This document shows, piece after piece, positions 1-6,715 of a stretch of 7,863 nt of DNA. The translations under genes were made by a program, and so were the position numbers. The DNA comes from Planctomycetaceae bacterium (GTDB lineage Bacteria > Planctomycetota > Planctomycetia > Planctomycetales > Planctomycetaceae). The stretch covers positions 1-7,863 of the forward strand of contig WFOZ01000439.1 of the NCBI GenBank assembly GCA_015487825.1, read 5' to 3'. How positions within the stretch are numbered: the first letter of the stretch is position 1; each line of letters begins with the position of its first letter. The notes beneath the pieces were generated by a model. That model was not told where the DNA came from. It did not search any database and saw only the letters and a program-made list of their open reading frames with translations.

Positions 1-709
1 GAGCTGCGGTGTTTGTTGCTACCGAAGTGGCTGGAGTTGAGACCGGTTGCTTCTGAGCAAACGGACCGGAATCAAATCCTGTCGGCAGCTGTTGCTGGTC
101 TGTCGTTTGCAGTCGGGCAATATCTTTCAGGACATGCTCTGGACGATCATCAAACGGACCAAATGCAACATTCAGATTTTTAGCTTGCGAAGCTTTCTCG
201 AGAGCCGATTTGGCATCTCCTTTTTTCAGCAGTTCTCGTGCAGTTCGCACCAGATACTGAGCGTATTGTGCTTTGTCCTGCTGATTTTCCGGAGCCATCT
301 GTTTGCGCGGAGCAACCAGTTCGGCAATCAGTTCGCTGTCAGGATCAGAGAAGACGATTTTGAATCGGCGAGCCAGCTCTCGGGCCGCAGTGGCACGTCG
401 GCGAGCTTCGTCGTCCTTACCCTCCTTTTTGGCTTTCAATGCCAGCAGGAGTTCATTTTGAACTCGCTGTCTGACAACCGACTGATTTCCGGCATTGCTG
501 TCAGAACCAGTTGGCTGAAACCCGCTCGGAGTACCGGCAAAAGGATCGGGCATTTTACCGCCTGGCTCCAGCTGGTTCTGTACGGAAGATTGATCTGCCC
601 AAGGAGTTACCTCGGGAAGTGTTTGGTCCTGTGCCTGGCTAAAATTGAACAGCCATAATGATGCTGTTGCCACCGCGACACACGCCATAAGTCCAATGAC
701 CTTGGTCAA
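1..709 (-). CDS. Exported tandem-helical-repeat protein, N-terminal part (cut by window edge)
   Basis: The reading frame is open from its start to the window edge, giving 236 residues with no stop. I chose a TTG start at 709 because a full AAGGAGGA Shine-Dalgarno lies 7 nt upstream and the product then begins MTKVIGLMACVAVATASLWL, a compact signal peptide with likely cleavage after SQA (about residue 26). An in-frame ATG at 757 would add 16 partly acidic residues and has only a weak AGAAG upstream. After a Pro/Gly/Ser/Gln-rich linker (30-78) come two similar helical units, about 88-134 and 152-198. Each has a K-x-G-D/K pattern, spaced alanines, then F, a DP/DD turn and an E-x-x-L/I-x-x-I/L end; the second carries FGPFDDRPEHVL. 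A second linker (200-236) follows. The layout recalls exported planctomycete proteins annotated as repeat or secretin-like (type II secretion) proteins. That is recollection only: no secretin domain lies in the visible part. Gene reality is well supported, function is not. Confidence 0.8.
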   Translation of the reverse strand, partial: MTKVIGLMACVAVATASLWLFNFSQAQDQTLPEVTPWADQSSVQNQLEPGGKMPDPFAGTPSGFQPTGSDSNAGNQSVVRQRVQNELLLALKAKKEGKDDEARRRATAARELARRFKIVFSDPDSELIAELVAPRKQMAPENQQDKAQYAQYLVRTARELLKKGDAKSALEKASQAKNLNVAFGPFDDRPEHVLKDIARLQTTDQQQLPTGFDSGPFAQKQPVSTPATSVATNTAA

Positions 710-716
710 TTTACTA

Positions 717-724
717 TCCTCCTT
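717..724 (-). promoter_or_regulatory. Strong Shine-Dalgarno that decides the start of the left-edge gene
   Basis: On the minus strand this reads AAGGAGGA, nearly full complementarity to the 16S rRNA 3' end, and sits 7 nt before TTG at 709-707. If translation instead began at ATG 757, this perfect site would be coincidental coding sequence (Lys-Glu-Asp). Its position directly before the signal-peptide hydrophobic core makes the TTG start the better choice. Confidence 0.65.
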
Positions 725-951
725 CAGGCCGGTCGAATTCTCAGTATTCGATTTCATGATGATCTTCTTACGAAGAGAAAGTGTGGGGAGTCGAACGCAG
801 ACGCAAAACCAGAATGGTTCTGCTGCACGGATCTGAAAATCCATTCTGCATTAAACAGTAAGGGGAAATGTCTGTTCCACACGGCAGGCGTTTTCAGGTG
901 CCTTTTGTGCGAAATACAACAGGAAGTGATTTGATTGAAAACTCTGAGGGG

Positions 952-980
952 ATTTACCCGATGTGACTCTCGGACGTCAA
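952..980 (-). promoter_or_regulatory. Possible sigma70-like promoter for the left-edge gene
   Basis: On the minus strand TTGACG (980-975) is followed after 17 bp by GTAAAT (957-952). The -35 matches consensus at 5 of 6 positions, but the -10 matches only at its last three. If used, it would give a 5' leader of roughly 235 nt before TTG 709. It is the best spaced candidate I found upstream of this gene, yet weak. Confidence 0.25.
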
Positions 981-994
981 GACTTGAAAAAAAT

Positions 995-1023
995 ATGACG
1001 TTTTGAGTCGCTTCGTGTATATT
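995..1023 (+). promoter_or_regulatory. Possible divergent plus-strand promoter
   Basis: ATGACG (995-1000, 4 of 6 to TTGACA) and TATATT (1018-1023, 5 of 6 to TATAAT) are separated by exactly 17 bp. The predicted transcription start is near 1030. No plus-strand gene follows, so any transcript would be non-coding. The AT-rich surroundings raise the chance of a random match. Confidence 0.3.
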
Positions 1024-1029
1024 TTACAT

Positions 1030-1050
1030 AGGTCCCGTAGACAGGGACTT
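1030..1050 (+). other. Stem-loop at predicted plus-strand transcript start
   Basis: AGGTCCC (1030-1036) can pair with GGGACTT (1044-1050) around a 7-nt loop, giving 7 bp with one G-U wobble as plus-strand RNA. On the minus strand the wobble becomes a C-A mismatch, leaving 5 continuous pairs, so the structure favours a plus-strand RNA. It begins where the candidate promoter at 995-1023 would start transcription. Confidence 0.3.
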
Positions 1051-1239
1051 AACAAGTATCAGAAAGGTTTTTTGAGGCGATCGATAGGATTTGCCGGTTA
1101 GGCGTGATGATCAACTCTGGTAGGTTTTAACGGAAGAAAATATCTTTCCATAGTCAAAATCGGTATTATTCTATATTGAACTGAAGTCTAATCGACAAAC
1201 TTCAACAAAATTAAAAATCTGTTCTCTATTTAACCCACA

Positions 1240-1270
1240 GGCCAGACTCTGCTTGTTCGAGACACTGGCC
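1240..1270. terminator. Weak hairpin after the parvulin gene, possibly a bidirectional terminator
   Basis: GGCCAG (1240-1245) is the inverse of CTGGCC (1265-1270), with an inner TCT/AGA pairing that tightens the loop. It lies 9 bp beyond the parvulin stop. On the minus strand it is followed by TGTGGGTTAAAT, a poor U-tract; on the plus strand by AGCAGGTGTTATTTATT, somewhat richer in T. Placement suits an end of transcription, but it is not a canonical intrinsic terminator. Confidence 0.35.
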
Positions 1271-1278
1271 AGCAGGTG

Positions 1279-2565
1279 TTATTTATTAAACTTTCCGAAA
1301 TCACGCATCGCTGCTTTAATTTCAGGATCATTATCAAAAATAGTTTCGATGTCGGCACTTGCCTTAAGTTTTTCAATAACCTGAGCTGTTTTCTTTTTCT
1401 TCTTCAATTTGTAAATTTCACCCTGGATGTTCTGCTGCACCTGTTCAAAAGGTGTTACCTTGGCATCTTTCCGATCTGTGATTTTGAGGATCTGGAAATA
1501 TCCGGGAGATTCGATCACCTGGGAAACCTGCCCTTTTTTCATCTTAAAGAGCATCTGTTCAATTTTCTTATCAGCCAGACTTCCCTGCCTGGTCCATTCC
1601 CATGTTCCGCCGTTGCTGGCAGTGGCTCCGTCTGAATATTCACGGGCAACTTCAGCAAAGTCTTTCCCCTGCTGTAATTCTGAGACCGCCTGATTCAGCT
1701 TTTCAATTGCACCGCTGCGACCATTGTTCTGATCAAACGAAACCCGAATCTCCTGCCATTCCACCTGGGCGGGATGTGTGTATTTTTCAATGTTTTCATT
1801 GTAGAACTTCAACAGATCGACTCGCCCAAGCTGCACGTGAACTTCCGATTCGGTCGAGAGATACTGCATCGCCAGTTGCTGGGCGCCAAACGTTTTTCTC
1901 AACTGTTCCAATGAAGTCCCATCCGCCTGTAGTTTAAGATCCAGTTCCCGGGCGCTGGCTGTTTTTGTCTTTACCAGCAGGCGGGCAACATGCTCCTTAA
2001 AGGCGTTATCCAGAATTGTGTCGAGTTGGTCAATCTGCTCCTGCTTCAATGTTGTTTTCAACGCATGAGCCAACAGTGTTCGTTCAATAGAATCCGGCAG
2101 ATCACGTTTAAGCAATTCCCGTTGAGCCAGTGCGAACTGCTCGGCTGGAAGCTGCTTTCTCATCATCTCCATCTGCTTTGTGTAGGGGCCGAAAATATCA
2201 CCCGCCAAAATAGGATCGCCATTTACCATCGCGACAATTTGTGCATCAGGAATCTGCTTCAGTTCTCCACTGGCATCATGGGAAGCAAGCAACACACCGC
2301 TGGCAACAGTTGCGTCTTTACTGATTTGTGCGTAACCGAGTGCGTCTTTTGAATTTTCTTCAACCGACAAGCGTGGTGGAGCAGGTCCCACAACCGGGTT
2401 ATTGGGTCGCACCCGTCCAAACTGCTCTTTCACCTGCTGACATCCGCTCAAGAGCAGCATCGAACAGAGAAGAAATGCACCGAACAGAAAACCGAAACAT
2501 GGATTGCTTCCACGCAAGGCATTTGCCCGGTTCATCTTCCAATTCGATAATGGGTCCATGAGCAT
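1279..2565 (-). CDS. Parvulin-type (SurA/PpiC-like) peptidyl-prolyl isomerase lipoprotein
   Basis: This encodes a membrane-anchored extracytoplasmic folding factor. From ATG 2565 (428 aa) a hydrophobic segment ends in LLLSGC, a lipobox with lipidated Cys42. A Pro-rich linker follows, then a SurA_N-like helical region beginning VAMVNGDPILAGDI (about 111-124) and a parvulin domain at about 266-364 with FAEVAREYSDG (303-313), an NGG turn and GQVSQVIESPGYFQILKI. The tail is basic, with five consecutive lysines (388-392). The two histidines conserved in active parvulins seem replaced: Glu272 stands where HIL normally begins, and YFQ (356-358) stands at the usual GYH. It may therefore be mainly a chaperone. 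The start is uncertain: GTG 2583, ATG 2559 and ATG 2535 are also in frame and none has a Shine-Dalgarno; ATG 2535 gives the most typical signal-peptide length. It lies downstream of mfd in the same direction. Family assignment is firm, catalytic state is inference. Confidence 0.9.
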   Translation of the reverse strand: MLMDPLSNWKMNRANALRGSNPCFGFLFGAFLLCSMLLLSGCQQVKEQFGRVRPNNPVVGPAPPRLSVEENSKDALGYAQISKDATVASGVLLASHDASGELKQIPDAQIVAMVNGDPILAGDIFGPYTKQMEMMRKQLPAEQFALAQRELLKRDLPDSIERTLLAHALKTTLKQEQIDQLDTILDNAFKEHVARLLVKTKTASARELDLKLQADGTSLEQLRKTFGAQQLAMQYLSTESEVHVQLGRVDLLKFYNENIEKYTHPAQVEWQEIRVSFDQNNGRSGAIEKLNQAVSELQQGKDFAEVAREYSDGATASNGGTWEWTRQGSLADKKIEQMLFKMKKGQVSQVIESPGYFQILKITDRKDAKVTPFEQVQQNIQGEIYKLKKKKKTAQVIEKLKASADIETIFDNDPEIKAAMRDFGKFNK

Positions 2566-2653
2566 AGGAAAACTGATTTTCACGAAAAGATATGTTTCAG
2601 AATTGAATCGTCTGAAAGGAGCCGGGCAATACCTGTTCTCTTAGGTTACGATT

Positions 2654-2672
2654 GTGATGCAGGGAGCATCAC
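2654..2672 (-). repeat. Perfect 7-bp hairpin in the mfd-parvulin gap
   Basis: GTGATGC and GCATCAC flank a 5-nt loop (TCCCT on the minus strand). The stem is perfect and compact and lies about 90 nt before the parvulin start and 50 nt after the mfd stop. Neither strand has a T-run after it (AATCGTAACC on minus, GTTTGGAAAG on plus), so it is not a standard intrinsic terminator. It could be an mRNA processing or stabilising structure, or an operator. Confidence 0.5.
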
Positions 2673-2688
2673 GTTTGGAAAGGATGAG

Positions 2689-2744
2689 TTATAACCCAAA
2701 ACATGAATCTCGGCTATACGATTCAGGAAGGGCGCGGGTTATAA
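2689..2744. repeat. 9-bp inverted repeat straddling the mfd stop codon
   Basis: TTATAACCC (2689-2697) is the exact inverse of GGGTTATAA (2736-2744) with 38 bp between. The right arm lies in the last mfd codons and the left arm after the stop. In RNA the arms could pair across the stop. A match of this length within this distance is expected by chance about once or twice in a window this size, so it is recorded as sequence only. Confidence 0.3.
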
Positions 2745-5700
2745 GCGGTATCGTAATCGGACCGCAACACAGATTTCATAAACGAAAGCAGAATAGCGTC
2801 AGATTCCGGGGTGATCTCAAACAATCCCTCTGGAAATGGTGCGTAAATAGTGTGCGGGTCAACAAGTCGTAAGTCTTCTGATGACAACTTGTTATGGATT
2901 TTCAGTAATTGTGGATTGGTCCCGGAAAGAACAAAAAACTTCCCTTCAATACGAATTTGATTGATCGATAATCGCCTTGCTTCAATTTGTAATTCTTTCA
3001 GCTGGATTAATTTCTTGACCGGTTCAGGCAGATTTCCAAATCGGTCTCTTAATTCCTCTTCCAGATCACTGAGCTGACGACTCTCTCCGATTGCAGAAAG
3101 TTTGCGATAAACTTCCATTTTATGGCGTCCCGGCGGGATGTAATCACTTGGTAGATAAGCAGTTATGGGCAAATCGATGTTGACATGCGGGTGTTCTCGC
3201 AGCGGTTGCTTTTTCTGTTGACGGACCGCATTGTCGAGCAGGTGGCAGTATAATTCGTAGCCGACAAGTGAAATGTGTCCGCTTTGCTGAGTCCCTAGAA
3301 TGTTGCCTGCTCCGCGAATTTCCAGATCTCGCATCGCAATTTTGAATCCTGCTCCCAGTTCGCTGTATTCCTCAATCGATTTAAGTCTTTTGGTTGCAAT
3401 TGTGGAGAGTGTTTTTCCTTCTTCGATTAGTAGATAACAGTAGGCGCGATGTTTATACCTGCCGACTCGCCCCCGCAGCTGGTGCATATCGGCTAGTCCG
3501 TACCGCCCCGCCTGGTGAATGAAAATCGTGTTTGCGTTCGGGATATCAAGCCCACTTTCAATGATAGTGGTTGCCACCAGGACATCCGTCTTGCCACTGA
3601 CAAAGTCGAGCATCGCTCGTTCAAGTTGATGTTCATTCATCTGCCCATGCACAATCCCGAAGCTTGCTTCCGGGACAATTTGTTGTAATTCATCCGTTAG
3701 TGCTTCGATATCGTAAACGCGGTTATGCACAAAATAAATTTGACCGTTACGATTCAATTCCCGCACAATCGCATGGCGAATTAATTCCGGGTCCCATTTA
3801 CAAATGCGAGTTTCAATCGGCTGTCTTCCTCGTGGAGGCGTTTGCAGGTTCGAGATATCCCGAATCCCCAACAGCGACATATGCAACGTTCGCGGAATAG
3901 GCGTTGCCGAAAGCGTGAGGATATCGACTTCGAGTCGGAGTTGTTTAAGCATCTCTTTCGCTTTAACGCCGAACCGCTGTTCTTCGTCGATGATAAGTAA
4001 GCCAAGATCCTTGAACTTGATATCAGGTGACACAATGCGGTGCGTGCCGATGACCAGATCGATGGCCCCCTGTTTGAGCCCTTCCAGAATTTCTCGTTGT
4101 TCTTTTTTTGTACGGAAACGGGAAAGCATTTCGATGACAAACGGGTACTCTGCAATTCTCGCACTGAACGAGCGAAAATGCTGCTCTGCCAAAACCGTTG
4201 TCGGCACCAGGACGGCAACCTGCTTTCCCGCATCAATCGCCCGAAAAGCAGCGCGCATCGCGACTTCTGTTTTGCCGTAACCGACATCTCCACAGATCAA
4301 CCGATCCATCGGGCGCGGACGTTGCATATCATCGCGAATCGCATCAATCGCGGTTGCCTGATCGGGCGTCTCTTCATACGGGAAAGAGGCTTCAAACTCC
4401 TGCTGCCAATGCGAATCGTGGGGATAAGTAATCCCTTTTTTCGCTTCTCGGGCAGCTTGCAGTTGAATCATATCCGAAGCCATATCCGCGACTGCTTCAG
4501 AAACTTTTTCCTTCTTTTTCGCCCAGGAATTGGAGCCGATTTTTGCGAGCCGGGGCGATGTTTTACTTGCCCCGACATATTTTTGAACCAGATGAATCAG
4601 CGAAACAGGCACATAAATCCGGACGGAATCTGCAAATTCAATGACAAGATGTTCTTCTGTTCGATCTTCCGTTTCAACCAGTTGCATCGAGCGATACCGC
4701 CCGATACCGTGCGAAATATGAACGACTAAATCGCCTTCATTCAGCTCCAGAAAACTTTCGATTGCGCGTGATTGCAGTGTCTTCTTTTTTCGATTTGGTC
4801 GTACATCCCGCCGGCCGTACAGTTCGTGATCTGAGACAACAAGCAGCCGTTGCTTAACAAGCCGGAATCCGTGTGTACAACGCCCCAGGCAAAGCTGAGT
4901 TCGTGATTTCAATTCCAGGTGCTGCTCGTCAATCAACTCTGCAATACGGGAGCGTTCTCCCTCATTCAAACAACAAAGCAATACTCGTTCATCAGCTGCG
5001 AGGGAGAGCTCCAATTCGGTCAGCGGTTCAGATTGCCCCAGCGAAAAACGTTCAATCGATTCTGTTCGCAACTCGCAACTTTGTTCGAAACTTCCTGAAG
5101 AAATTGCAGAGACCGAAGCTGAAGGGAATTGCGTACAACGCTGCAGCGCTCCACGAACATGAAACAGCCCGGTCGTAGAATCGAGCCGTTCGAGATAGAG
5201 TTTCCCTTCGTCCATCAGCTCCTGAAGTTCCGCCAGTATGAACCAGCTTTTTTCAGGCAGATAAGAAGCCAGATGCTCCGAAAACTGAACTGGTTTCTCT
5301 TTTTTAACTGCTGAAGTATCTGTTTGATTATGCTGCGAAGTAGAAAGTGTTTCCGGAAAAAGTGTTAAGCGAACTTCGGAAAGCGTTTCAATTTTCCGTT
5401 GCGTGACGACATCAAAAGTCCGAATTGATTCCACTTCGTCGCCAAACAGTTCAATACGCAGTGGCAATGCCGAATCGGTCGGGAATAGGTCGAGAATACC
5501 GCCATGGATGGCGAATTCGCCGGGCAATTCAATCGCGGTTGTTCGTTGAAATCCACGTCCCAGCAACCACTTGGCCCATTGCTCCAGATCAAGTTCATCA
5601 TCAACTTTTAACAGCCGCGTATATTCGCGAAGTTGATTCGTATCTGGCACCGGCTGCATCAACGCTTCAATGGAAGTGACCAGGACTTCGGGGGACTGTC

Positions 5701-6079
5701 CCGCAGCAAACTTTTTGAGAACTTCCAGCCGCCTGCCAAAGGGCGGATCTGCCGTGCTCCATTCTTCGGGAGTCCCTTCCATTGCGGGGAACAGGGCCGG
5801 TTCCTGCTTCAGAAACGCAGTCAGATCAGCGAATAAATCTTCGAGATCGCTGGTACGTGGTGCGACAACGACCAATGTTCCGTCGCACTCTTTTACAAAG
5901 CAGGCGGCTGCCAAAGCGCGCGCAGAACCCCAGGCACCATCGATTGTACCGCTCTCTCCCCGCTGAAGTGCAGTGAGAATCCCCTTCATTTCAGGGGTTT
6001 GGGCAACCAACGGAACCAGATCGGGAATCTCATTGACCACAAATCGATGATTTGTAGCGTCTCCCGCGTCCTTGTCCAT
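2723..6079 (-). CDS. mfd: Transcription-repair coupling factor (Mfd, TRCF)
   Basis: Mfd is a cytoplasmic ATP-driven DNA translocase that pushes stalled RNA polymerase off DNA and recruits UvrA for nucleotide excision repair of the transcribed strand. The 1118 residues are close to the usual 1150. Domains in order: an N-terminal degenerate UvrB-like module (about 30-170) lacking a Walker A lysine; the UvrB-homology UvrA-binding part with GRGFQRT, GEFAIHGGILDLFP and FGDEVESIRTFD (174-223); a CarD-like RNA polymerase interaction domain (about 443-505, NEGDLVVHISHGIGRY); then the RecG-like translocase. This has Walker A GDVGYGKT (597-604), the DEEQ box (698-701), SAT (724-726), ATTIIESGLDIPN (836-848) and QLRGRVGR (867-874). 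The TRG motif region is RDLEIRGAGNILGTQQSGH (917-935), and the C-terminal TRCF domain starts near DLPITAYLPSDYIP. Every motif is intact. The ATG at 6079 has no clear Shine-Dalgarno, but the protein begins at the expected distance before the first domain. Confidence 0.98.
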   Translation of the reverse strand: MDKDAGDATNHRFVVNEIPDLVPLVAQTPEMKGILTALQRGESGTIDGAWGSARALAAACFVKECDGTLVVVAPRTSDLEDLFADLTAFLKQEPALFPAMEGTPEEWSTADPPFGRRLEVLKKFAAGQSPEVLVTSIEALMQPVPDTNQLREYTRLLKVDDELDLEQWAKWLLGRGFQRTTAIELPGEFAIHGGILDLFPTDSALPLRIELFGDEVESIRTFDVVTQRKIETLSEVRLTLFPETLSTSQHNQTDTSAVKKEKPVQFSEHLASYLPEKSWFILAELQELMDEGKLYLERLDSTTGLFHVRGALQRCTQFPSASVSAISSGSFEQSCELRTESIERFSLGQSEPLTELELSLAADERVLLCCLNEGERSRIAELIDEQHLELKSRTQLCLGRCTHGFRLVKQRLLVVSDHELYGRRDVRPNRKKKTLQSRAIESFLELNEGDLVVHISHGIGRYRSMQLVETEDRTEEHLVIEFADSVRIYVPVSLIHLVQKYVGASKTSPRLAKIGSNSWAKKKEKVSEAVADMASDMIQLQAAREAKKGITYPHDSHWQQEFEASFPYEETPDQATAIDAIRDDMQRPRPMDRLICGDVGYGKTEVAMRAAFRAIDAGKQVAVLVPTTVLAEQHFRSFSARIAEYPFVIEMLSRFRTKKEQREILEGLKQGAIDLVIGTHRIVSPDIKFKDLGLLIIDEEQRFGVKAKEMLKQLRLEVDILTLSATPIPRTLHMSLLGIRDISNLQTPPRGRQPIETRICKWDPELIRHAIVRELNRNGQIYFVHNRVYDIEALTDELQQIVPEASFGIVHGQMNEHQLERAMLDFVSGKTDVLVATTIIESGLDIPNANTIFIHQAGRYGLADMHQLRGRVGRYKHRAYCYLLIEEGKTLSTIATKRLKSIEEYSELGAGFKIAMRDLEIRGAGNILGTQQSGHISLVGYELYCHLLDNAVRQQKKQPLREHPHVNIDLPITAYLPSDYIPPGRHKMEVYRKLSAIGESRQLSDLEEELRDRFGNLPEPVKKLIQLKELQIEARRLSINQIRIEGKFFVLSGTNPQLLKIHNKLSSEDLRLVDPHTIYAPFPEGLFEITPESDAILLSFMKSVLRSDYDTAYNPRPS

Positions 6080-6191
6080 GCCTGAATTGTAGAGATTCTG
6101 CGATGAAGTTCAATCGAAGTGAGGCAGACCGGGTGTGTCGGAATCTGGCATTATCAATAGGGGTTTCCCGAAACAGCATGCAGGGAATTCT

Positions 6192-6683
6192 TTACGATGG
6201 TCCGTACATTTCGGGGACTGTGATATCGTTCAGGCGAAGATAGACGCATAAATGGGCGCGGTGATGAATCAGATGGTTAAGCACAAAGCTGCGAATGATT
6301 GCAACTCGTGGCATTGTAAATATCGGCTTACCTGCTTCGAGAAGAGACCACATCGCACTCAGATCTTCAGCTTTTACATCCTCAATCGCCCTGCGGGCCG
6401 AGGCGACATTTTGGTCAAATAACTCAAGCAGTTCCTGCATGCTTGAAAGCGTTGGAGTCTGGTAAGGCTCGCCATCTTCGGGAGCAACGTCCCAGGAAGA
6501 TTGCGTGAGCGTCCCTTCGACCCAGCCTGGGATTTCTACCAGATGGTTCACATTCCAGCCGATTGTGTTCATGTCTGGGTGTGCCTGCCAATTCAGTTTA
6601 TCGTCCGGCACACATTCCAGAACTTTCCTTGTGTTTGCCATCTCGTGATCAAATTCCGGCAATATCATTTCAGCGTAACTCAT
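6192..6683 (-). CDS. DinB superfamily (DinB/YfiT-like) four-helix protein
   Basis: The 163-residue length and sequence fit the DinB/YfiT-like fold, a four-helix bundle that often holds a divalent metal through three histidines. The best ligand candidates are His47 in WNVNHLVEIPGW and His137/His141 in NHLIHHRAHLCVYLRL (His140 and His144 are also nearby). The VPEMYGPS tail is typical of a common bacterial subgroup. Some family members are thiol-dependent S-transferases or damage-induced proteins; no substrate can be inferred here. It is unrelated to DNA polymerase IV, which shares the name DinB. It starts 32 bp after the propeller gene stop and has TAAGGAG upstream, so the two are probably cotranscribed. 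The 112-bp gap to mfd leaves linkage to repair open. Start and family are well supported; biochemical role is unknown. Confidence 0.9.
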   Translation of the reverse strand: MSYAEMILPEFDHEMANTRKVLECVPDDKLNWQAHPDMNTIGWNVNHLVEIPGWVEGTLTQSSWDVAPEDGEPYQTPTLSSMQELLELFDQNVASARRAIEDVKAEDLSAMWSLLEAGKPIFTMPRVAIIRSFVLNHLIHHRAHLCVYLRLNDITVPEMYGPS

Positions 6684-6693
6684 TTATTTCTCT

Positions 6694-6700
6694 CTCCTTA
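6694..6700 (-). promoter_or_regulatory. Ribosome binding site of the DinB-like gene
   Basis: TAAGGAG on the minus strand stands 10 nt before ATG 6683, inside the 32-bp gap after the propeller gene. It fixes the start and suggests efficient independent initiation within a shared transcript. Confidence 0.7.
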
Positions 6701-6715
6701 TTGAACAGTTAAGCC

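Larger units (their letters stand above)
710..1278. other. Long intergenic region without a convincing gene
   Basis: No reading frame here has coding character, apart from the 16-codon upstream extension of the left-edge gene to ATG 757. The stretch is AT-rich, especially 985-1030 and 1130-1230, and includes a run of six T at 1068-1073. It holds the back-to-back promoter-like boxes at 952-1023, the stem-loop at 1030-1050 and the hairpin at 1240-1270. I recognise no riboswitch or tRNA. The rest (about 1080-1230) shows no structure I can name. Confidence 0.6.

Noticed and set aside
47..658. A 203-codon open frame on the plus strand at the left edge
   Set aside because: The minus strand has a better case: strong Shine-Dalgarno, signal peptide and internal repeats. 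The plus frame translation is Ser/Phe/Cys/Arg-rich and looks like antisense.
1276..1635. Plus-strand frame of 119 codons opposite the parvulin C-terminus
   Set aside because: It is antisense to the conserved parvulin domain; its Phe/Leu richness is explained by the Lys/Glu-rich minus-strand protein.
4040..4729. A 229-codon open frame on the plus strand inside mfd
   Set aside because: It is fully antisense to the translocase and RNA polymerase-binding region of mfd, whose protein motifs are intact, and its translation shows no recognisable domain.
6192..6683. Reading the DinB-like gene as DNA polymerase IV, forming a repair operon with mfd
   Set aside because: The protein is 163 aa with DinB/YfiT histidine motifs and has none of the Y-family polymerase catalytic residues; the shared name is misleading.
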